From contig JAHBBC010000028.1 of NCBI GenBank assembly GCA_019915015.1, positions 248,001 through 312,000 of the forward strand: a stretch of DNA of 64,000 nt, in the 5' to 3' direction. This document shows, piece by piece, positions 11,959-23,659 of this stretch. The position numbers and the translations under genes were made by a program. Every line of letters begins with the position of its first letter. Within the stretch, counting starts at the first letter, position 1. The notes under the pieces were generated by a model that did no database searches, was not told where the DNA came from, and was given only the letters and a program-made list of their open reading frames with translations. The DNA comes from Auriscalpium vulgare. Lineage: Eukaryota > Basidiomycota > Agaricomycetes > Russulales > Auriscalpiaceae.

Positions 11959-12320
11959 TGTCGTGTGGCCCGCGTGGGTTTATGTGGGGAATGGCATGGA
12001 TGCGAAGACAAAGATCGCCGTCGCTGTCGCTGCCGGCAAGTAAGCGCCGCACGATGGAAGCTCTCACTTGACATTTCGCGCGCTCATACTGCTCTTTGCA
12101 GTATCGCTGGCACTGGCAATGGGGATATACGAGCCTATGGACAAATTGGTGGCCTGTGGCGAAGATGGGATGAAGGACCAAAGGGGCATGTTGGAACAGG
12201 TCATCGATCATCTGTGGCTGCGCGCCTCATTGGGTATGTATATGACCATGAGGCATGCACGGAAATGGTCTCGCGGGGGCCGTCGAGCATCGCAGACTTG
12301 ACAGAAACATGAACAGAGTC
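11348..12320. repeat. Tandem duplication, copy A (5' end of dioxygenase gene plus promoter)
   Basis: This stretch matches 13147-14110 in the same orientation, about 1.8 kb away. It includes exons 1-2 of the dioxygenase gene and the region upstream of its ATG (TTGACATTTCGCGCGCTCATA in both copies, split here only by line breaks). Exon 2 has the same length in both copies (283 nt). Confidence 0.8.
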
Positions 12321-12373
12321 AAATGATGCCATCTGCTCTGCCAGTAGTACAATGGACATGACACTCTCGCTCC

Positions 12374-12890
12374 TTAAACCGACTCCGAACCGTGCGCGTG
12401 AGCTAAAGGTGCGACCCAGTAGCGTATCTCGTCGGGTATGACCTCAATTGCGACGAGGCACTCGTCGCCGAGGTCGCCAAAGTACGCGGCGATTCTGAGA
12501 TGCTAAGTTCAGTTTGGGAACACGACGATATAATGCCAGGGCCAACGTACTTGGAGCTCCAGTGCTGCTTGATGACGGCCCTGTCCGTGATAATATTGGC
12601 ACGCCCGGCGAAGCTCACCCAACGAGAGGACAAAGTGTCGAAGAAACTGATGTTGACGCTCGGGTCGTTTTGTAACTCTTCAAACTTGGAAGCATTGTTG
12701 GTAATGAACACTACGTTCACCTGGCTGAGGCTGAGAGCTATTTGAACGACATGGTCAGATGTCGCCAACCGATGGTCAGGGCAAGCAAACGTACGCCTTG
12801 CCGGGATTATGCCACAGGAGTGTAGCAGGCCATTGGACGCACGCGACGTGAGCATACCACACTCGGCGTCATTTATGGGCTTGTAGAGAT
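12374..12890 (-). pseudogene. BLI-3-like pyridoxamine-phosphate-oxidase-family flavoprotein, 5' end missing
   Basis: Three exons chain in frame: 12795-12890, 12551-12737 and 12374-12494. Motifs are DAECGMLTSRASNGLLHSCG, VNVVFITNNASKFEELQNDP, VNISFFDTLSSRWVSFAGRA and IRYWVAP, which fit the FMN-binding split-barrel proteins related to Neurospora BLI-3 and bacterial general stress protein 26. The family binds FMN or a similar cofactor; substrates are mostly unknown. The usual N-terminal 30-50 residues are missing. Upstream of the acceptor at 12890 the sequence soon joins the duplicated 5' fragment of the dioxygenase gene, so the first exon was probably lost or displaced by that duplication. Typed as pseudogene for that reason, although the remaining exons have no lesion. 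Confidence 0.7.
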
Positions 12891-12940
12891 CTGCACGTCG
12901 AAACAATCAGTTATGCCATCGACGGTCGGGAAATAGCACT

Positions 12941-13750
12941 CTACGACGCGCCTGTCATCTTTTTCGACAGCGTGATGTCTTCGTTTTGCGCGCCGGAAGT
13001 GGAGGGGTACGCTACCTCAGCATCCGTAGACGCACGCGAGGTCGAAGAAGAGCTCAGGCGCGACTTCTTTGCACCGACAGCTTTGCCTTTGGAATCCGAA
13101 TCGGACGCCTTCCTTTTCAGCAGCGCAGCCCTAGCATCCGTGGGTTCTGCGCATGAGGTGAAAGACGTAAATACGCAGCGACAAACGTAGGGGACCATGC
13201 AGACTCACCTTCATCTATCCACGGCGGCACCTCCGCCTCTCGAACAGGAAAATTCGCCTCCGCACTCGACTCAGGGATCCAGAAGCTATATCCCCGACTC
13301 GCCCTCTTTGAGACAAGAAACGCAAAAGCGGCGTTGCGGTGCCCCTGCTTGAGCTTCCAGAACACCTTCACGAAGAGCTCGCAACCCGTCTTGTCGTAGA
13401 TGACAGTGCGCGCCTTGGCTTGAATTGCGGGGCATTCCTTTTGCGAGTCAGCGGAGAACACGATTCGCAGCCAGGCGAGCGCTACGGAGCGCTGGGGATA
13501 GGAACGTATCACTCGCTCAGCGCATCGGAAGTAAAAGCACATGACATACCGCGAGGACACTTTTATTGACTGCAATTGCGATGTTGGAGATTGTTTCGCA
13601 ACCACGTCTCGGCTTTGACTGGGTGAGCTCCCATGCGGCGAATTTGGAGAGGAAGGGCTCTGATCTGAGCAGCCGCTTGTCGTCCCACTTCTTGGGGAGG
13701 GGCATGGGCCCGGGGGCCATTGTGGGGGAGGGAGCGCTCGAGTCCGACAT
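12941..13750 (-). pseudogene. Truncated tandem copy of the dioxygenase gene's 5' end
   Basis: Three exons (13550-13750, 13209-13491, 12941-13146) encode about 230 residues: the same N-terminal domain as 11958-11409 (KKWDDKRLLRSEPFLSKFAA, TGCELFVKVFWKLKQGHRNA) and then a divergent Lys/Ser-rich tail ending in KKMTGAS and a stop. No zinc-ribbon or catalytic part follows. The open frame is intact, so it could still make a short N-terminal-domain protein. It lies on the same strand as, and directly upstream of, the truncated BLI-3-like gene. Confidence 0.65.
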
Positions 13751-14110
13751 TGTCGTGTGGCCCGCGTGGGCTTAAGTATGTGGGGAATGGCATGGATGCG
13801 AAGACAAAGATCGCCGTCGCTGTCGCTGCCGGCAAGTAAGCGCCGCACGGTGGAAGCTCTCACTTGACATTTCGCGCGCTCATACTGCTGATTGAGATAC
13901 GGGCGACGACAGAGGGGGGAATATGACTCCTCGGACGAATTGGCGGCCTTCAGGATGGGCGATGAAGACGAAATGAAGGGACAGCCTAAGTGGCTGCGCG
14001 TCTCGTTGGGCACGAGGCTTGCACGGACATGGTCGCGTCGAGCATCGAGCAGAAACATATTCACGAACAAATTCAATAAGATGCTATCTGCTCTGGTAGT
14101 ACAATGGACG
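13147..14110. repeat. Tandem duplication, copy B
   Basis: Partner of 11348-12320. Beyond the shared promoter segment the copies diverge from about 13890 onward but keep scattered similarity (both contain a CACGGACATGGTC/CACGGAAATGGTC word near 12260 and 14020). Confidence 0.75.
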
Positions 14111-16200
14111 TGACACTAACACCAAGCACAGTATGCACAGGACCCTCAGGCTTCAAAGCTTCATCAACATCTGGCACTGCCCCGCCCCCGACGTTACCAA
14201 TGCCCGGCTACGATGAAATGACGCCGCGTCTCCGGAGGCAATGGTCGATTGTCGCGAGCTCAGGATCACTGATAGTCTTCTTGGCTGACCGTCCTGGCAA
14301 AGAGGATCACCGAGGCCTCTAGCATTATATTCATCACGCACATTTGACATACATGACTCCGACCAATTTCTGGATGTTTAGAATGCTCGCAGGTCAGCGC
14401 GACACATCATCTGCCGCCGACCTCATGGCGCACATGTCTGTGAGAGTCGTAGTCAGCGAGACGGCCAGCACGGCTTTCTGGATCTCATCGCTATCGCCAG
14501 CCTCCGCGAGCCAGAGGTGTGAGCGCACCGCAGCGTCTGCAAGCTGCGGAGATCGCTGAGTCGGGGCAGGAGCCGCTCTGCGTTACCAGACGTGTCGGCG
14601 AAAGCGAGATGCTCCGCAGGCGAGTCCTGCAGGGTCTGCGTAAGCCAGGCGTGTGCGAGAAGAAGACATGAAGCACGTTGGCACGCACCATCCTGGGCGT
14701 TCGAGTCACGCAGTCAAGCGCGAGCGCGATGGTTGTAGTAGCGGTCGGTGACGGCGACGCACGGCGCCAGCGATTGTAGTCTCTGGGTAGAAGAGATCAA
14801 TGTATGCGCATTCGATCACGATCACGGCCACGCACCTGTGTCCTGTGCTCCTCCGTCTCCACAAAGTATGCTGCCTCAGACTCAGATGGTAGGACCCAAG
14901 GTACGCGCCTATTTGAAGCAACATCGTCCGCCGCCTATCCCTGCATTAGCCTTCTCGCCGAAGTGTACGCTCCTTCAGAAGCCCCCAGTCACGCGCCACC
15001 TGAAGGACGCAAGCCGCGTGTATGCGTTGTGCAAAATGTCACTGTGCTCGTCCAGGTTTGGGCTGTGTCTCGGGCTGAGTGCTGGCTAGCCCGGCAGTTG
15101 CGTCGGGAATATCTGCTTGCGAAGGACTTGTCGGAGCCCAGGATGTTGCATAGCGGAGTTCTGCACAGAGACAGCGGTCGTGGAAGTTGAACGGGACATG
15201 TCGATGGCAAGGGGACTGATTGCCCCACTCGGGGTTCAAGTCAGTGGCAGCACGTACAGAGACACACCCGGGCCTCCTCCAAATGAAGGGCTAAGATCGC
15301 AGTAACTACCAGGTAACTACACTGAATGCAAACGACCCAACACGAAAGTGGACGCAACTTATGTCAGCGGACTCGGCATTCGCCGTGGACCGCCCCCGAG
15401 ACTCTCAACAGGCACTAGGCACTGGCGATGAGACCTGAGATCTGAGACCATGGCCTCCTCCTGGACCTCTTTCCTTATGTCAGATACACGATCACGTGCA
15501 ATGCCAGCTCGCAAACCGTTGTCCAAGTCAACGAATGCAAAGCGCGCAGGACAAACTGGCGGAAGGAGAATGAGCAGAAGAAGAAAAGGCAGCCAGACCT
15601 CAGCAACAGTGATGCGGAGGATGCGGATGAGCACGCAGCTCTTGTTGTCATCACGCTAGGTGACTTCCTCACCCTGCTCGGCCAGCAGAGCGATGTGATC
15701 GGGGCGAGAACAGGACTCGAACACGAGCCGCTGCCACAGCCGGACGAAGCGGAGGCGGACATCTATGGGGATGATTCAAATAGTGAGGATGAGCAGGTGC
15801 GTGGCCGCATCGCTCTACGAAGGCATATCTGACTTAACTCCACAGACCATGGACCGGATGCACGCGCTTGCACATCGCGCGGACGAACTCAAGACGAACT
15901 GGAAGAGGCGGCGGCCATCATACGTTCACAGCTTGCTTTTCGCAACTCCATATGGATCAACAGCCTCACTAGGCCTTCTTGTACGCGATGTGCGCCGGTT
16001 TGAGTCAACAGCGCGTGTTCGCGACAACACATGGCCTGCAGGCAACGATCGCGAGGCTGTAAGGCGCTCTGCGAACACAATGGGATATTAACCACGCCCC
16101 CGTGCCGCGCATAACTATCCGTTGTCAGGTACTCGAGGTGCGCCCCGCCTTGTGCATTCATCGCCCTAGTAGCAGTAGCGCAGTAGCGTACCAAGTCAAT
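14110..16200. other. Decayed region, short coding-like stretches only
   Basis: Two places look coding but could not be built into a gene. On the minus strand near 14450-14650, frames read AEHLAFADTSGNAERLLPRL and HLWLAEAGDSDEIQKAVLAV, vaguely like a leucine-rich F-box-type protein. On the plus strand 15500-16000, a frame reads TVVQVNECKARRTNWRKENE, then an acidic stretch (DSNSEDEQ) and, after a possible intron ending in CACAG, DELEEAAAIIRSQLAFRNSI. No family was recognised and no start or continuous model was found. Confidence 0.35.
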
Positions 16201-16218
16201 GCTCAGTAAGTAGTCAAT

Positions 16219-16570
16219 TCCGAGTCCACTGCATAAAGAAATTCCTGCAGCCTCGGCCTCCTACCACTAAGGTCTCAAAGTTGGCCTGGACATCCTACCA
16301 ACATATCTAAGATATCTAAGATCCCTGGTAATTGTTTGCAATCCCAAGCTCACTCCAAATGCTGGTTCGAGCCTGCACAACTAGGTTGTTCCCACGCTCC
16401 GAGTCCGCCCCATAACACCTTCCCTGCAGCCTCGCCCTTGTACCAATAAGGTATCAAACTTTGGCATGGATACTCTACAGATATATTTAAGATTTATTGT
16501 AGTGGTTTGGCATCCCAAGCTGGCTGCCAATGCTGCTTCAAGCCTGCACTACTAAGTGTAGTCCTGTCTT
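16219..16570. repeat. Diverged tandem pair, unit about 180 bp
   Basis: The unit starts CCGAGTCC, then CCTGCAGCCTCG, TACCA-TAAGGT-TCAAA and ATCCCAAGCT, and is repeated at about 16219-16397 and 16398-16570 with many substitutions. No coding potential is seen. It may be an old repeat relic. Confidence 0.65.
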
Positions 16571-17308
16571 GGAAGTATCTCATAGATAATCCAAACTAAA
16601 AAGAGCAACCAACTGCGTGAAGCGACTCTAAGATGTGCTCTGAAAGTTTACTTGAATATGTTCATTGTGCCCCGCCCGGTGTGGCTCATTTCGCGTCGTT
16701 GCATCTTACAGCCCCGGCCCGGCCCGGACTCGCCGGCAGGTGCATCCCGATTTTCATACAGGCCGGGGCATCTACGGCTAAGCTACAAAATGTTGGGAGC
16801 ATGTACAAGTACTCTAGAAACCTTCTTTTCCGGGGAGAAACCATTCCAAAAGCCCTTCTTTCTCCATGAACCAGTGTCGACAAAAGATCACGTGATGATT
16901 CGAATAATTTATTCGTCGGGAGTACACCCGCCAATCTTATCTGGAATCGTGCCTAGGTCCAGCGGTCCACGGCGATATGCCGGATCGCTGACATAAGTAT
17001 CTGCGTCCACTTTCGTGTTGGGTCGTTTGCATTCAGTGGTAACTACTATGTAACCTTCAGTCGGGCGAGCGTTGATTTCCATGTCCGCTTGAGCTCGACC
17101 GCGAATAAACAAGGTTAACTGTATGGCTGTGAGGATTTGACCTCAATGTTGAGACTATTGGAGGATAAAGCGAAAGACTCTTGTGAACTTTGCATGAGGC
17201 GGCTCAACTTGCCGCGCGTGGTCCACGTGTTGCTCCTCTCGACCTACGTCCTCGATCGCAACGCACTCTCGCCCTATCCACCAGGATATCTTCTCAAACC
17301 ACACAAGT
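16571..17308. other. Upstream region of the NLR-like gene
   Basis: No exon could be tied to the gene that starts at 17309. An ATG frame at 17137-17382 overlaps its first exon in another frame and is not supported by splicing. The 5' leader and promoter of the NLR gene should lie here; no clear TATA box was identified. Confidence 0.4.
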
Positions 17309-20300
17309 ATGACCACTGTTCAAGATTCCGGCCACGATCTACAGGCCAGAGAAATGTACGTGCGCCACAAAGTCTTGGCTGACTTGCACCACTCATTGGA
17401 TCGCGCACCTTGCAATTGCAGGCCCGATGCCCCCGATCCGCAGAGATCGGGAACGGGGTGCGTGAAACCCAGTTGTTGTTTGATGCCTGGAATTTAATAC
17501 GACTCTGGATAGAGCTCCGATCGGCGATGTGCAAGGGCAAATTGCGGCCCAGCGCCGCACGGACGAAGTGAGGGTCATCGGTGCGTATTCACACTCAAGC
17601 TGTCGCCAGAGTCTACTCCTCATCAGTCAATACCAATAGTGATCCGAGCGCAGGGCCTTCCGAGTCTCAAGAACGCGGTCGGTCAGCGCAGGAAGTTCTT
17701 TCTGACCGTCAGCGACGGGGCAACAGTGAAGACGACGAAGGTCGCCGCCAAGGACGGCGAGTATGTGACGTGGAATGCAGTGCTGGATGGATTGTGCGTG
17801 AAACGACCCCCTGTTTCTATCGTGACCGATTTATTTTGTCTACAGTGCTCTTGACCCTTCGTCGCACCTTACGCTGCGCGTCTTCGCAAAACGTCTTCGC
17901 AAGGACATGCCTGTGGCAACACTTGTGCTCTCTCTGGAGTTGATCCGCTCATCTGTGCAAAACGGTATGGTCATTGATGATTCTTGCATGCGATGTCTCA
18001 TCCCTGACACTCCTCCTGTAGATACTGATTTCGATCTTGTTATGCAAGTCAGCGGTTCGGGGCTGGCCAAACTGAGGCTCTTGCACTCGATCAGCCGTCT
18101 GGATTCAACTAATGCTAAAGACACTCTGGGTGCCAATGCAGAATCTCAGCTCATGATCTCATCTGATCCTGATACTCATTCACCATCCCCAGCTAAAACA
18201 CCTGCTGTATTATCGGACCTGTCTACAGCAGACCTTGTTCAATCTGCTGACAGTGCCTTGAGTGGTGCTAAGCAAGCTGTGGAGCACATGTCTGGTCTAT
18301 CCAAGCATGCAATTACAACAATGGAGCTTGTAGTAAACAATGCCCCAGGTGCTGTGGACAAAGTTAAAGACACATATGACACATGGAAGAGCACTGTGGA
18401 CAAGATCCAGTGGGCCATGGCATTAGTAGATGGTATTGCTGAGGTAGGGTTTGAGTTGCTGTCTCAGATGTGTATACTACTGAACACTTTTACAGATTCA
18501 CCCCTTTGTAAAGACAGCGTGGACCCTTTTTGCAGTCATTCCAAAGGTGTGTTTGGTGGTGGTTGTGTATTCTATCTGAGACTATATTCACCTTTATGAC
18601 CAGGCCTTTCTGGACCAGGTTCAGCTTGACAGAAGTATACAACAACTACTGTCTACCATACATGATACACTAGAGCTTCTTCAAGAGGCTAATACTCAGA
18701 AGATTATACAGGACTCTCAATCCAAACAAACTGACATTTTCATTACAATGCTCAAGTTGATATGCTCTTGTGGTGAATTTATTCAAGCCTACGCTGCAGA
18801 AGATAAATTGTGTAAGCCACCTCTTCAAGAGATCTACATTGGTTGATTCTTAATTCATTGCAGGGAAGCGAGCTTGGTCAAATGCTCTTAGCTCAGCAGA
18901 TCATCAAATAACAGAGTACAATAACACTCTTGCTCTGCTAAAAAAGGATTTCATGGATTACACCATCCTTCAAACTCAAACTGCCTCCCAGACAGCAATG
19001 AACTTGATAAAAACAACATTAGATGAGCTCAATGAATTGTCAAAGGAAGTTAAACAATTAGGTAGGACATTTAGTCTGGTCTGTAGTAGTCACTAACACA
19101 AATTTTCAGATTTGGACAGAGATATCAAGGAACTATTGCGTCAGTATAAAGAAGGCTCTTCCTCTCAGCCCAACAATGCAGGCTGTCTGTCTGGCACACG
19201 TACAAAATTCTTGAATGAAATTAGTGCTTGGATTAATGGCCCTAATTCATCCCATACACTTCTTTTGCTTGGCCAAGCTGGTACAGGGAAATCATCCATT
19301 GCACATGAAATCATCAAACAATTTGACACTTTTTCTTTTGTTTTTATAAGAGATGAATCAAAAGATGCATCACACTATCTATTTTCCACATTGGCTCACA
19401 ATCTTGCTGAGAAATACCCCTCATTTAAATATGAATTGAGAAAGAGTATACAAAGTCAAACATCAAAATGGCTGGGTACTAGAAACTATGGCACTCGGTT
19501 TTATTACTTATTGCAGCAACCACTAAAGAGCCTGCAGCTCTTTGATATGCCTATAGTTATTGTTATTGATGCATTGGATGAAAGTGATGATGTTTCAGGG
19601 GGAGATGGACTACATGATTTTCTTGCTCAAAATATAAGCAAGCTCCCTTCAAATATTCGAGTTCTTATCACCTCCAGGCCTGAAGCAACTATTGTGAATG
19701 CTTTTAGAAAGGCACCCCAAGGCTCAGTAGCCACCTTACATATGGATGACATCACACTAGCTGCAGACACAAAAGAAGATATTAAAACATATATTGCAAA
19801 TCAGCAATCTATAGATGAACCATCACTCATTGAACAGCTAACAGAGAAAGCGGAAAGTCTGTTTCAATGGGCAGCAGTTGCCTGTAAATTCATTTCCAAT
19901 CCAGCACCTGGATTGACCACCAAAGATCGTATACTGCATCTGTTGTTGCCATCTCCAAATAAACAGTTCAATCCTCTTGATATTTTGTATGACATAGTCC
20001 TGAACACATGCTTTGCAGACTCCAAGAGTCACCCAAGGTTTCAATCTGTTATGTCTCAATTGCTAGCGACATATGAGCCTCTCTCTGTTTCTGCTCTCAC
20101 TTCTCTACAAGAATTTTGCAGTCCTGATGGGCAAAAGGATGATGAATCAGTAACTGCAATTGTGTCTTGCTTAGGTTCACTATTGAGCAATGTGATAGTC
20201 AAAGACCAACCTGTTGTTCCCCTTCATACATCTTTTCGTGACTTTCTTCTTGACAAGAGAAGTGGCATATTCTATATTGATATAGCCAAAGCACATCTGA

Positions 20301-23144
20301 GTATTGTAAATTCTTGTTTGAACACAATGCAGGCACAGTCTGGTCTCAGGTTCAATATCTGTAAACTTACAACTTCACACCTGGCAAACAAAGATGTTTA
20401 TGACCTTCAATCACGCATTGAAGCAAATATTCCATCGCACTTGTCTTATGCATGCTGTTACTGGGGTATGCATTTAGAACATTGCTGTTTTGAGGAGACA
20501 TTATGCAAGCATATAAAACTCTTCTTTGAGACTAAATTTTTGTACTGGCTAGAAGTCCTAAGTCTTATGGGCAAAGTACATCTTGCTACTCAGTTATTAG
20601 GCTATGTGAAACTGTGGCTGTCTCCTCAGGTATGACATTTTAAAAATGTTATATAAGTATACTAATAGATAGTTGATATTCTAGCTGCAATCTGGATTAG
20701 CCATAGTCACTGAACTAATCATACTGGTGAATGACATGATTGCATTCTTGCAATGCTTTGGATTGCCAATATCACACAGTGCACCCCACATCTATCTGTC
20801 TGCACTACCATTTGCACCACAAAGCTCACAGGGAGTGTGGAATCAGCATAAAGACAAATTTCCAAATACAGTATTGATTCAAAAGGGACAGTTAAAAATA
20901 TGGCCAGCATTACGGAATATTATCCAGACTAGTGAACAATCACTATCAGTAGCATTCTCACCAGATGGCCAGAGTATTGCCTCTGGCTCAATTGAAAAGA
21001 CTGTGCATGTCTGGAATGCAACCACAGGTGCCATGATTGCAGGGCCATTTGAGGGGCACACACAGTCAGTCACCTCTGTTGCATTCTCACCAGATGGCCA
21101 GAGTATTGCCTCTGGCTCATATGACAGGACTGTGCGTGTCTGGAATGCAAACACAGGTGCCATGATTGCAGGGCCATTTGAGGGGCACACACAGTCAGTC
21201 ACCTCTGTTGCATTCTCACCAGATGGCCAGAGTATTGCCTCTGGCTCATATGACAGGACTGTGCGTGTCTGGAATGCAACCACAGGTGCCATGATTGCAG
21301 GGCCATTTGAAGGGCACACACAGTCAGTCACCTCTGTTGCATTCTCACCAGATGGCCAGAGTATTGCCTCTGGCTCAGATGACAGGACTGTGCGTGTCTG
21401 GAATGCAAACACAGGTGCCATGATTGCAGGGCTATTTGAAGGGCACACACAGTCAGTCACCTCTGTTGCATTCTCACCAGATGGCCAGAGTATTGCCTCT
21501 GGCTCAGATGACAGGACTGTGCGTGTCTGGAATGCAAACACAGGTGCCATGATTGCAGGGCCATTTGAGGGGCACACAGAGTGGGTCACCTCTGTTGCAT
21601 TCTCACCAGATGGCCAGAGTATTGCCTCTGGCTCAGATGACAGGACTGTGCGTGTCTGGAATGCAAACACAGGTGCCATGATTGCAGGGCCATTTGAAGG
21701 GCACACACAGTCAGTCACCTCTGTTGCATTCTCACCAGATGGCCAGAGTATTGCCTCTGGCTCAGATGACAGGACTGTGCGTGTCTGGAATGCAAACACA
21801 GGTGCCATGATTGCAGGGCCATTTGAGGGGCACACAGAGTGGGTCACCTCTGTTGCATTCTCACCAGATGGCCAGAGTATTGCCTCTGGCTCAGATGACA
21901 GGACTGTGCGTGTCTGGAATGCAAACACAGGTGCCATGATTGCAGGGCCATTTGAGGGGCACACACACCAGGTCAGCTCTGTTGCATTCTCACCAGATGG
22001 CCAGAGTATTGCCTCTGGCTCACATGACAGGACTGTGCGTGTCTGGAATGCAAACACAGGTGCCATGATTGCAGGGCCATTTGAGGGGCACACATACCAG
22101 GTCACCTCTGTTGCATTCTCACCAGATGGCCAGAGTATTGCCTCTGGCTCACATGACAGGACTGTGCGTGTCTGGAATGCAAACACAGGTGCCATGATTG
22201 CAGGGCTATTTGAAGGGCACACACAGTCAGTCACCTCTGTTGCATTCTCACCAGATGGCCAGAGTATTGCCTCTGGCTCAGATGACAGGACTGTGCGTGT
22301 CTGGAATGCAAACACAGGTGCCATGTTTGCAGGGCCATTTGAAGGGCACACACAGTCAGTCACCTCTGTTGCATTCTCACCAGATGGCCAGAGTATTGCC
22401 TCTGGCTCATATGACAGGACTGTGCGTGTCTGGAATGCAACCACAGGTGCCATGATTGCAGGGCCATTTGAGGGGCACACACAGTCAGTCTGCTCTGTTG
22501 CATTCTCACCAGATGGCCAGAGTATTGCCTCTGGCTCATATGACAGGACTGTGCGTGTCTGGAATGCAAACACAGGTGCCATGATTGCAGGGCCATTTGA
22601 GGGGCACACATACCAGGTCACCTCTGTTGCATTCTCACCAGATGGCCAGAGTATTGCCTCTGGCTCACATGACAGGACTGTGCGTGTCTGGAATGCAAAC
22701 ACAGGTGCCATGATTGCAGGGCCATTTGAGGGGCACACAGACTGGGTCACCTCTGTTGCATTCTCACCAGATGGCCAGAGTATTGCCTCTCACTCATATG
22801 ACATGACTGTGCGTGTCTGGGGTGCAACCACAGGTGCCATCGTTGCAAGGCCATGGGATAGTCCTGCAAGTGTTGGAGAAGCTAAACGCCAGATCACTTC
22901 CAATATGACATTGGCACTTAAGGAGGAGTGCAATGGTTTTACAGACCAATCTATTATCAATCAAGATGGCTGGGTGACATGTGGAACTTCAAGCCTCCTC
23001 CTTTGGATTCCCCCTCTTCATAGAGATGGTCTTCACCGTCCAAGCAGTGTATGGATCAGTGGATCAAAACATGAGACAATCCTCGACCTGCAGAAGTTTG
23101 TTCATGGAAGAGATTGGGCACAATGTTTTGTAGAAAAGTTTTGA
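17309..23144 (+). CDS. NLR-like STAND protein: C2-like, NACHT, 15 WD40 repeats
   Basis: Eleven exons chain in frame: 17309-17355, 17422-17457, 17513-17567, 17627-17793, 17846-17964, 18022-18443, 18496-18546, 18604-18811, 18864-19061, 19110-20629 and 20685-23144 (about 1760 residues). A C2-like domain (IVIRAQGLPSLKNAV..VRF-type strands) opens the protein, followed by a helical linker (STVDKIQWAMALVDGIAEV) of the kind seen between effector and NACHT domains. The NACHT has P-loop LLLLGQAGTGKSS (about residue 490), Walker B IVIVIDALDES and sensor VLITSRPEA. Fifteen WD40 repeats follow, then a C-terminal cap (DGWVTCGTSSLLLWIPPL). Fungal NACHT/WD proteins include HET-D/E-type incompatibility proteins and are thought to sense non-self and oligomerise. 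The exons look richer in A/T than the neighbouring genes. The first two short exons are the least certain part. Confidence 0.88.
20937..22871 (+). repeat. 15 near-identical WD40 repeats, 129-bp unit
   Basis: The word GCATTCTCACCAGATGGCC recurs every 129 bp from 20952 to 22758, giving 15 units of 43 residues. The core VAFSPDGQSIASGS and TVRVWNANTGAMIAG is almost unchanged at DNA level. Differences cluster at a few codons: the residue after GS (I, Y, D, H), the two residues in HT-x-x-V (QS, EW, HQ, YQ, DW) and T/S/C after V. The first and last units are the most diverged. Such high internal conservation is known for fungal WD40 NLRs and promotes unequal exchange. Confidence 0.95.
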
Positions 23145-23659
23145 CAGCTCTTATGATCATTGAGGTTGAATTTGTGGGAACTCATGCAAGTGTGTCTTGT
23201 TTATCCCACTATTATAGGGGACCATGATGCATCTTGTCCTTTAAATTTATGAAAGGATACCCCCAAGAAACAGCCAACCACATCTCCAACGGGAGCATCA
23301 GCAAGCCCAAGCAGAAGCAGTCGGGTGCCTGCAAGCAAGATAGAGTTGGCCACGATCGTTGGGATGAGTTACACGCAGCTGCTCATCGCCGTCGGTGTTA
23401 CTACTATCCCTGGTCGCCTAGCAGCGAAGCTAGCAAGACTTTGTATCCACATATTGTCAGGGCACCAATGCAAAAGGGCCTCGTTCATTTTGGGGACGAT
23501 GACCCGTTCCAGTGAAAATATTGCAATGGTAAGTACTCTGCAAGCCGGTATGTGTTCTCTTAGTGGTACATCTCAGGCCCTAGTAGATAGGCAACGCACA
23601 TTTGTCAGATTGAGCTGGTGTAGCAATGCGTTGATATGCCTCGCTCCGCGCTGCGAGGC
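23145..23659. other. Downstream of the NLR gene, no gene seen
   Basis: Presumably starts with the 3' UTR of the NLR gene. A short plus frame at 23234-23515 has no recognisable content. Confidence 0.4.

Noticed and set aside
12068..12301. Plus frame MTFRALILLFAVSLALAMG, a possible small secreted protein
   Set aside because: It lies in the duplicated promoter region of the dioxygenase gene, and the frame is not kept in the second copy at 13860-14100.
20879..22750. Antisense open frame of 623 codons across the WD repeats
   Set aside because: It is the reverse of the repeated WD codons; any frame lacking a stop in one unit stays open in all. No start context, domain or splice support.
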